DNA of 9,189 nt from Actinomycetes bacterium (lineage in GTDB: Bacteria; Actinomycetota; Actinomycetes; Mycobacteriales; Micromonosporaceae), in the NCBI GenBank assembly GCA_023402505.1, contig JAEYGD010000396.1, positions 1-9,189 of the forward strand. The letters are read 5' to 3'. The notes under the pieces are model-generated. The model searched no databases. It had not been told where the DNA came from and was given only the letters and a program-made list of their open reading frames with translations. The position numbers and the translations under genes were made by a program. Below, in pieces: positions 5,190 to 9,189 of the stretch (positions within the stretch are counted from its first letter, which is position 1; each line of letters begins with the position of its first letter).

Positions 5190-5966
5190 TCAGCCGTGCG
5201 TGGTGATGCCGCCGTCGACCGGGATCACGGCGCCGGTCAGGTAGGCGCCCGCGCGGGAGGACAGGTAGATCGCCGTGCCCGCCATGTCCTCCGGGCGGCC
5301 GATCCGCCCGAGTGGCACCTGCTTCTCGATGGCGGCCCGGGACGACGGGTCGTCGAGCGCGAACGCCATCATCTTGCTCTCGAACGGGCCCGGCGCGATC
5401 GCGTTGACGGTGATGTGCTCGCCGGCGAGCTGGTGCGCGAGGCTGCGGGTCAGCATGTGCACGGCCGCCTTCGTGGCGGAGTACGCGTACACCTCCATCC
5501 ACGGCACGCGGATGCCGTCGATCGACCCGATGTTGATCACGCGGGCGGGGTCGTCGGCGCTGGCCCCCGCGCGCAGCGTGGGTAGCAGGGCGGTGGTCAG
5601 CCGGAAGACGGCCTTCACGTTGACCGCCCAGAGCTTGTCGAACGCGTTCTCCGGGTACGCCTCGAGCGGCGCGCCCCAGGTGGCGCCCGCGTTGTTGACC
5701 AGCACGTCGAGCCGGTCGTACCGCTCCCGCACGGCGGCGGCGAGGCCCTCGGCCCCGGCGTCGCTGCCCAGGTCGGCGGGGATCGCCTCGCACCGGCCGT
5801 GGGCGGACAGCTCCTTGGCGACCGCCTCGCAGACGTCCGCCTTCCGCGAGGAGATGATCACGTGTGCGCCGGCCCGGACGAAGCCCTCGGCGATCATCAG
5901 ACCGATCCCTCGGGAACCGCCGGTGACCAGGACCGTCTTGCCGTCGACCGAGAACAGATCCGTCAT
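5190..5966 (-). CDS. Short-chain dehydrogenase/reductase (RhlG/FabG-like SDR)
   Basis: A 258-residue classical SDR, a single Rossmann domain that reduces or oxidises a carbonyl/hydroxyl with NAD(P)(H). The cofactor motif is TGGSRGIG (15-22), and SSRK at 39-42 suggests NADP(H) preference. NNAG lies at 91-94 and structural Asn at 116. The catalytic residues are Ser148, Tyr162 and Lys166 (YSATK). The motifs PGPFESKM and RIGRPEDMAG follow, and the end is GGITTHG. The sequence resembles RhlG-like SDRs annotated as 3-oxoacyl-ACP reductases, but the substrate cannot be read from sequence. The ATG at 5966 is chosen because it opens the family-length protein and has AGGGGA seven bases upstream (5979-5974). 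The frame remains open to 6101, but that part is low-complexity Gly-rich translation. A TTACCG/CGGTAA palindrome lies in its upstream region. Confidence 0.92.
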   Translation of the reverse strand: MTDLFSVDGKTVLVTGGSRGIGLMIAEGFVRAGAHVIISSRKADVCEAVAKELSAHGRCEAIPADLGSDAGAEGLAAAVRERYDRLDVLVNNAGATWGAPLEAYPENAFDKLWAVNVKAVFRLTTALLPTLRAGASADDPARVINIGSIDGIRVPWMEVYAYSATKAAVHMLTRSLAHQLAGEHITVNAIAPGPFESKMMAFALDDPSSRAAIEKQVPLGRIGRPEDMAGTAIYLSSRAGAYLTGAVIPVDGGITTHG

Positions 5967-5992
5967 GCGCCCATCCCCTCGCGAGTCCACCC

Positions 5993-6006
5993 TTACCGCC
6001 CGGTAA
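5993..6006. promoter_or_regulatory. Palindromic operator upstream of SDR gene
   Basis: TTACCG (5993-5998) and CGGTAA (6001-6006) form a perfect 6-2-6 palindrome centred about 34 bases upstream of the SDR start codon. Short TTAC...GTAA palindromes are typical sites of TetR-family repressors in actinobacterial lipid and acyl-CoA gene control. Its position close to the start would let a repressor block transcription. The regulator itself is not identified. Confidence 0.55.
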
Positions 6007-6014
6007 CCTAACCG

Positions 6015-6083
6015 CCCCCCACCGACCCCCACAACCCCACCGGAACCGCCGGCCCCCGCCCCGCCCGCCCCGCCCGCCCGCCC
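6015..6083 (-). repeat. Tract of G-runs on the - strand, G-quadruplex-type sequence
   Basis: The + strand carries seven C-runs of three to five bases (6053-6057, 6059-6062, 6064-6066, 6068-6071, 6073-6075, 6077-6079, 6081-6083) separated by single G residues. Longer C-runs lie at 6015-6020, 6026-6030 and 6035-6038. The - strand therefore has G-runs with one-base loops, the most stable G-quadruplex arrangement. The - strand is also the sense strand of the SDR gene, so the tract would be in its leader if transcription starts beyond 6083. Confidence 0.6.
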
Positions 6084-6127
6084 TCCGATCGGACGTCGCA
6101 CCGGCCGTCGCCCCTTCGGGATGAGGT

Positions 6128-6189
6128 CGCACTTTCGGGGAAACTGTCCCCATGCCCGCGCCGGAGGGCACTGTTTCCCCGAAAGTGCG
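6128..6189. repeat. 17-bp inverted repeat, dispersed-repeat-like hairpin
   Basis: The arm beginning CGCACTTTCGGGG (6128-6144) and its exact reverse complement (6173-6189) flank a 28-base centre that can extend the pairing partly. The arms are perfect over 17 bases, far longer than a terminator needs, and have no T-tract. The size and form fit a REP-type or small non-autonomous palindromic element. I have the impression that sequences of this kind recur in Micromonospora genomes but cannot verify it here. Confidence 0.65.
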
Positions 6190-6254
6190 CGATCCCCCGG
6201 CGCGGCGCGATCCGGGCGCGCGATCCGGACGCGCGCGATCCGCGCGCGCGACCC
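6187..6254 (+). repeat. Five short GCGCGATCC-type repeats
   Basis: GCGCGATCC occurs exactly at 6187-6195, 6205-6213, 6218-6226 and 6233-6241, and as GCGCGACCC at 6246-6254. Spacing is 13 to 18 bases. The first copy overlaps the end of the 17-bp inverted repeat. They may be degenerate tandem repeats grown by slippage, or repeated protein-binding sites upstream of the AraC gene. Confidence 0.55.
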
Positions 6255-6271
6255 GGGGATGGGGGTCGCGC
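6246..6271. repeat. 9-bp hairpin before the AraC promoter
   Basis: GCGCGACCC (6246-6254) pairs perfectly with GGGTCGCGC (6263-6271) around an 8-base loop. It is about 60 bases upstream of the AraC start. It could be an operator or part of the repeat cluster. It is not followed by a T-tract. Confidence 0.45.
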
Positions 6272-6315
6272 ACGGACACGCGGGCCCGTGGGATGCGTTG
6301 ATCGTCGCCCCGGGC

Positions 6316-6321
6316 TACCGT
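6316..6321 (+). promoter_or_regulatory. -10 box of a probably leaderless AraC-type gene
   Basis: TACCGT (6316-6321) fits the TAnnnT form of actinobacterial -10 boxes and ends 8 bases before the ATG at 6330. Transcription would then start at or next to the ATG. No Shine-Dalgarno sequence precedes that ATG, which agrees with a leaderless transcript. No clear -35 box is visible at normal spacing. Confidence 0.4.
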
Positions 6322-6329
6322 CGCAGGTA

Positions 6330-7274
6330 ATGGTTTCTCCTGCTCAGCCCTCCCCCGGCACGTTCCTCGCCCCCGCCGAGATCGAGACCCTCGACCTCGG
6401 TGACCTCGTGCCCGATCCGGCGTGGCGGCGTCCGGTCCTGCTGGACCGCGACCTGCTGGTCCTGGTCACCAGCGGTCACGGCAGCGCCGAGCTGGATTTC
6501 CGGGTCCTGCCCTGCCGGCCGGGCACGCTGTTGCGGGTCCGCGCCGGCCAGGTGCTGCGGTGCGCGCTGCCCGACCTGGACGCGACCGTGGTGCGCTGGT
6601 CCCCGGAGGCGCTGCACGGGTTCGACGTCGACCCGGACGCCGTACCGCCCTGGCTCCAGTTGGCCGGCGAGGACGAGGACGCCGTCATCTCCGAGGTGAG
6701 CCAGCTCGCGGTCGACTGCCAGCGGCACCGCGGGGTGCCCGCCGCTTCCGGCCTGCTCCGCCACCAACTGGCCGTGCTGCTGCTGCGCCTGGCCCTGCTG
6801 CCGGACGCAGCGCAGGCACCACGCGCCGAGGCCGTCACCTTCCAGCGGCTCTGTCGCGAGGTGGAGCGCGGCTACCAGCACAGCCGGCGGGTGGAGGACT
6901 ACGCCGCCCGGCTCGGCTGCTCGGTGCGTACCCTGACCCGGGCCTGCCTGGCGGTCACCGGGCGCAGCGCCAAGCAGGTGGTGGACGACCGGGTCGCGTT
7001 GCAGGCCCGTCGCCTGCTGGCGGCGACCGACGAGCCGGTCGCGCGGATCGGCCGTCAGTTGGGCTTCTCCGAACCGACCAACTTCGGGCGGTTCTTCGCC
7101 CGCGAGGTCGGGGTCAGCCCGGGAGCGTTCCGCGCCGCCCGGGACCGCCCCACCGAGACCGGCCAGCCCGGCGGGTCGGTGGACAACGCCGCTGCTCCGG
7201 CGCTCGGGGTGATCCCTCGCGTGGTGCGGCCGCGCCCACCTGCCGACGCCGCCGGCGACCGCAGACGGGCATGA
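6330..7274 (+). CDS. AraC-family transcriptional regulator
   Basis: A 314-residue regulator. Residues about 30-110 form a beta-rich segment typical of the AraC ligand-binding cupin domain (LLDRDLLVLVTSGHGSAELD, PGTLLRVRAGQVLRC), followed by a helical linker. The AraC/XylS DNA-binding domain spans about 168-272. Its first helix-turn-helix is at about 188-210 (VEDYAARLGCSVRTLTRA) and its second at about 236-258 (VARIGRQLGFSEPTNFGRFFAREVG, then VSPGAFRA). A disordered tail of about 40 residues ends the protein. The ATG at 6330 is used because an earlier in-frame ATG at 6288 adds residues that overlap the likely promoter. There is no RBS, so the gene is probably leaderless. The ligand is unknown. 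The SDR gene, divergent from it, is a possible target. The Rrf2-type gene starts 7 bases after its stop. Confidence 0.88.
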   Translation: MVSPAQPSPGTFLAPAEIETLDLGDLVPDPAWRRPVLLDRDLLVLVTSGHGSAELDFRVLPCRPGTLLRVRAGQVLRCALPDLDATVVRWSPEALHGFDVDPDAVPPWLQLAGEDEDAVISEVSQLAVDCQRHRGVPAASGLLRHQLAVLLLRLALLPDAAQAPRAEAVTFQRLCREVERGYQHSRRVEDYAARLGCSVRTLTRACLAVTGRSAKQVVDDRVALQARRLLAATDEPVARIGRQLGFSEPTNFGRFFAREVGVSPGAFRAARDRPTETGQPGGSVDNAAAPALGVIPRVVRPRPPADAAGDRRRA

Positions 7275-7281
7275 TGGGCCC

Positions 7282-7737
7282 GTGCAGATCTCGGCGCGCG
7301 GTGACTACGCGGTGCGGGCGGCGTTGAGCCTGGCCGCGGCGTACCCCCGGTTGCTCTCCACCCAGGCCATCGCCGCGGAGCAGGAGATGCCCCGCAAGTT
7401 CCTCGAAGCGGTCCTCGCCGACCTGCGCCGGGCCGGCGTGGTCCGGGCGCAGCGCGGCGCGGAGGGCGGCTACACGCTGGCGCGACCGCCCCGCGACGTG
7501 ACCGTCGGCGCGGTGCTGCGGGCGGTGGAGGGCCCGCTCGCCGGGGTGCGCGGCATGCGGCCGGAGGAGACACGGTACGACGGCGCGGCGGAGAACCTGC
7601 CCGGGCTCTGGGTGGCGGTGCGGGCCGCCGTGCGGCGGGTGGTCGACGAGGTCAGCCTGGCCGAGATCGTCAACGGCCGGCTGCCCGCGCACGTACGCAG
7701 GCTGACCGCCCTACCCGACGCCTGGGAGCCGCGCTGA
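7282..7737 (+). CDS. Rrf2-family transcriptional regulator lacking cysteines
   Basis: A 151-residue Rrf2-family winged-helix regulator. Typical sequence starts at residue 1 with QISARGDYAVRAALSLA, continues with STQAIAAEQEMPRKFLEAVLADLRRAGVVRAQRGAEGGYTLARPP (26-70), where the recognition helix and wing lie, and ends with a helical dimerisation segment. Family members such as IscR and NsrR bind an iron-sulfur cluster through three cysteines after residue 90. This protein has no cysteine at all, so it cannot sense in that way and resembles the cluster-free branch (CymR-like). The GTG start has no RBS. CATGAT (7270-7275) lies 6 bases before it, so the transcript may be leaderless. The stop overlaps the start of the acetyltransferase gene (TGATG), so the two are translationally coupled and probably related in function. 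The signal and target genes are unknown. Confidence 0.9.
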   Translation: MQISARGDYAVRAALSLAAAYPRLLSTQAIAAEQEMPRKFLEAVLADLRRAGVVRAQRGAEGGYTLARPPRDVTVGAVLRAVEGPLAGVRGMRPEETRYDGAAENLPGLWVAVRAAVRRVVDEVSLAEIVNGRLPAHVRRLTALPDAWEPR

Positions 7738-8273
7738 TGCCCACCCCCGTCCTGCGCACCGACCGGCTGCTGCTGGAGCCGTACCGGCCGGACGACGCCG
7801 AGGACTTCGTCGCCCTGTTCACCGACCCGGAGGTGGGCCGGTTCATGGGCGACGGCCCGCTGTCCGCTGACGAGGCGGGCGCCCTGTTCGGCCGGGTGTT
7901 CACGAAGGTCTACGCCGAGGACCTGTTCGCCGTGTGGGCGGTGCGGCACGACGGCCGCTACGTCGGGCACGCCGAGATCAAGCGCACCGACCAGGTCGAC
8001 GGCCACGAGCTGGTGTACGCGCTGGCCAAGCCGGCCTGGGGCGGCGGCCTCGGCACCGAACTGGCCCGGGCCCTGGTCCGGTACGGCTTCGACGTCCTCG
8101 CCCTGCCGGTGGTGTACGCGACCGTCGCCGACGCCAACCAGGCGAGCCTCGCGCTGCTGGCCAAGCTCGGTTTCGCCCACGAGCGGGACATCGCCGAGGC
8201 CGACGGCACGACGACCCGGGTCCTCGCGGTGCGGCCCGCGCCACCGGCGTCACATACGCGCCGACGTGGTTGA
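7737..8273 (+). CDS. GNAT-family N-acetyltransferase (RimJ/RimL type)
   Basis: A 178-residue acetyltransferase that would transfer acetyl from acetyl-CoA to an amine, such as a protein N-terminus, small molecule or antibiotic. It begins with LRTDRLLLEPYRPDDAEDF (6-24), the opening of the Acetyltransf_3 group. The acetyl-CoA pyrophosphate-binding loop is WGGGLGTELA (101-110). NQASLALLAKLGF (134-146) is the conserved helix near the C-terminus of the domain. Length is normal for the family. The ATG overlaps the stop of the Rrf2-type gene by one base, so it is the second gene of that operon and a likely partner of the regulator. The substrate cannot be told from the sequence. Confidence 0.9.
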   Translation: MPTPVLRTDRLLLEPYRPDDAEDFVALFTDPEVGRFMGDGPLSADEAGALFGRVFTKVYAEDLFAVWAVRHDGRYVGHAEIKRTDQVDGHELVYALAKPAWGGGLGTELARALVRYGFDVLALPVVYATVADANQASLALLAKLGFAHERDIAEADGTTTRVLAVRPAPPASHTRRRG

Positions 8274-8398
8274 CAAGCGTTCACCACCTACCTGGTGCGG
8301 CCCGTCCACGCTGGACAGAGGCCGGGTTTCGTGAAAAGACGTTCCGGGCATGTTCGGGTTCGACACGGCAGGGAAGGGATACCGAAGGGAGCCCGGCG

Positions 8399-8572
8399 AT
8401 GGGTCTCATGTTCCGCAAGCGCAAGAAGTACGGCCCGATCATCCTGAACTTCACCGAGAACGGTTTCTCCTCCTGGAGCATCAAGATCGGCCGCTGGTCC
8501 TGGAACTCGCGGGCCAAGGCCCACCGCGTCGACCTGCCCGGTCCGCTGTCCTGGAAGCAGGACAAGTCGTGA
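8399..8572 (+). CDS. Small DUF4236-like protein
   Basis: A 57-residue basic protein beginning MGLMFRKRKKYGPIILNF. The start FRK...GP(I)..NF followed by NGFSSWSIKIGRWSWNS and HRVDLPGPLSW follows the pattern of DUF4236 proteins, small beta-rich proteins of unknown function common in actinobacteria and often near phage or mobile genes. The match is by eye and moderate. The ATG at 8399 has AAGGGAG about 8 bases upstream (8385-8391). A second ATG at 8408 would remove three residues. It is preceded by a 125-base gap after the acetyltransferase gene and followed within 3 bases by a strong terminator, so it is probably a single-gene unit. No signal peptide or membrane segment is visible. Confidence 0.7.
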   Translation: MGLMFRKRKKYGPIILNFTENGFSSWSIKIGRWSWNSRAKAHRVDLPGPLSWKQDKS

Positions 8573-8574
8573 CC

Positions 8575-8619
8575 GGAAGGGGCCCTTCCCGACGCCGACG
8601 CTGACGGAGGGCCCCTTCC
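8575..8619. terminator. 12-bp hairpin terminator after the DUF4236-like gene
   Basis: GGAAGGGGCCCT (8575-8586) and AGGGCCCCTTCC (8608-8619) are exact reverse complements around a 21-base loop. The stem starts 3 bases after the stop codon at 8572. Each arm is also nearly self-complementary, so alternative foldings exist. There is no T-tract. It would end transcription from the left and insulate the channel gene. Confidence 0.75.
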
Positions 8620-8655
8620 CGACATCGTCGAACGCCCCCACGCCCGCCCCGCAGC

Positions 8656-8670
8656 CGGTTCTACGAACCG
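8656..8670. promoter_or_regulatory. 15-base palindrome upstream of the channel gene
   Basis: CGGTTC (8656-8661), TAC, and GAACCG (8665-8670) form a perfect 6-3-6 palindrome 21 to 36 bases before the preferred GTG start of the channel gene. Its size and place suit an operator for a dimeric regulator. The embedded TACGAA could also serve as part of a -10 region. Confidence 0.4.
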
Positions 8671-8691
8671 CCCGTGGGAGCGGGCGTCGCG

Positions 8692-9189
8692 GTGAACAAT
8701 CTCGGCATGGCCCTCCGGCGCTGGCGACGCGAGATCCGGCACGCCCTGCTGGCCTGCCTGTTCCTGCTGGTGGCGTACTTCGTCATCCCGGTGAAATCCG
8801 ATCCGGACACCGTGCGCCTGGTCGCGCGCAGCGCCTTCACCGCGCTGCTGGTGGCGGCGGTCGGCTGGCTGGTCACCCGGCAGGTCCGGCGGGAGTTCGT
8901 CGCGGACAGCACCGGGGCCGCGCCGCAGGTGCCGTCGCTGCTGCGGCTCGCCGTCGGCCTGGTCGCCGGCGTGCTCGCCTTCGCGCTCGCCGACTACGTG
9001 ATCTCCCGCAGCCCCGGGCAGTTCGTGCAGTTGGAAACCCGGATCGACGCCCTCTACTTCGCCCTGAGCACCCTCACCACCATCGGCTACGGCGACGTCC
9101 ACGCGCAGGGGCAGGTCGCCCGGGCCGCCGCCTGCGCGCAGATGCTCTTCAGCATCGGAGTGCTCGCCACCGGAGTGTCGATCCTGGTC
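8692..9189 (+). CDS. Potassium channel family protein (3' end outside window)
   Basis: The N-terminal 166 residues of an ion channel of the Ion_trans_2 type, open to the window edge. The selectivity filter TTIGYGD is at residues 129-135 counted from the GTG at 8692, preceded by the pore helix DALYFALSTL. Hydrophobic segments lie at about 17-33, 48-61 and 85-104, with the last one starting after the filter (AACAQMLFSIGVLATGVSILV). This gives two N-terminal helices, then outer helix, pore and inner helix. The filter is canonical, so K+ selectivity is expected. Start choice is uncertain: GTG 8692 has GGGAG about 11 bases upstream, while ATG 8707 and GTG 8674 are alternatives. A C-terminal regulatory domain, if any, is not visible. 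Confidence 0.88.
   Translation, partial: MNNLGMALRRWRREIRHALLACLFLLVAYFVIPVKSDPDTVRLVARSAFTALLVAAVGWLVTRQVRREFVADSTGAAPQVPSLLRLAVGLVAGVLAFALADYVISRSPGQFVQLETRIDALYFALSTLTTIGYGDVHAQGQVARAAACAQMLFSIGVLATGVSILV

Larger units (their letters stand above)
5967..6329. other. Repeat-rich intergenic region between divergent SDR and AraC genes
   Basis: These 363 bases show no credible gene. In order they hold the SDR ribosome binding site, a 14-base palindrome (5993-6006), a strand-asymmetric C-run tract (6015-6083), a 17-bp inverted repeat (6128-6189), five GCGCGATCC-like repeats (6187-6254), a 9-bp hairpin (6246-6271) and a -10-like box before the AraC start. The part from 6118 onward looks like repetitive DNA inserted between the two genes. 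Confidence 0.7.

Noticed and set aside
5005..6279. 424-codon - strand open frame covering the SDR gene
   Set aside because: It is the Arg-rich alternative frame of the SDR gene. The SDR frame has complete motifs.
8270..8275. Perfect TTGACA at the end of the acetyltransferase gene as a -35 box for the DUF4236-like gene
   Set aside because: No acceptable -10 box at 16-18 bases. The nearest TACCTG is only 13 bases away. It remains possible but unsupported.
8281..9102. 273-codon - strand open frame opposite the channel gene
   Set aside because: Its sequence is the antisense of the channel and DUF4236-like genes, with no domain signature, while the + strand encodes TTIGYGD.
1..9189. CRISPR arrays, toxin-antitoxin pairs or phage defence genes
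   Set aside because: No regularly spaced repeats with unique spacers and no gene resembling such systems. The GCGCGATCC repeats are too short and close to be CRISPR.

Overview
The window is high-GC actinobacterial DNA, most likely from Micromonospora or a close relative in the Micromonosporaceae. The evidence is the GC-saturated codon use, an SsgB-type sporulation regulator, a probably leaderless Rrf2 regulator gene, and an integrative element of the actinomycete AICE type next to a tRNA gene. No database search was possible. All family names come from motifs and remembered family sequences.

Left part, 1 to about 3680: the integrase-proximal end of an actinomycete integrative element. Positions 1-60 may hold the last codons of an upstream gene. 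A gene-poor leader of about 560 bases follows, with terminator-like hairpins, a promoter with a palindrome in its spacer, short repeated hairpins and a large bulged hairpin just before rep. Then come rep (RepSA-like replication initiator with HFH and tyrosine motifs), xis (65-residue MerR/excisionase-type protein) and int (406-residue tyrosine recombinase), tightly packed on the + strand. The unusual point is that the rep frame has no stop before int. Frame 1 is open from rep through int, so the literal reading is a Rep-Int fusion. A -1 shift near the end of rep would instead reach a TGA that overlaps the xis start codon. The transfer genes and the other attachment site are outside the window.

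Junction, 3604-3792: direct repeats, a tRNA terminator and a complete tRNA-Val(CAC) gene on the - strand. Its 3' end points at int, so this tRNA is the probable integration site.

Right part, 3793-9189: ordinary chromosome. It holds a PGPGW/TIGR02611-type membrane protein (-), ssgB (+) and an SDR oxidoreductase (-) that converges on ssgB across a strong shared terminator. A repeat-rich 360-base intergenic region follows, with a palindromic operator, a C-run (G-quadruplex-type) tract, a 17-bp inverted repeat and GCGCGATCC repeats. Then come an AraC-type regulator, an Rrf2-type regulator translationally coupled to a GNAT acetyltransferase, a 57-residue DUF4236-like protein, a strong terminator and the 5' part of a potassium channel (TTIGYGD filter) cut by the window edge.

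I see no wholly new multi-gene system. The observations most worth following are the rep/int reading-frame arrangement, the folded leader of rep, the terminator on the element side of the tRNA, and the dense repeats upstream of the SDR and AraC genes.
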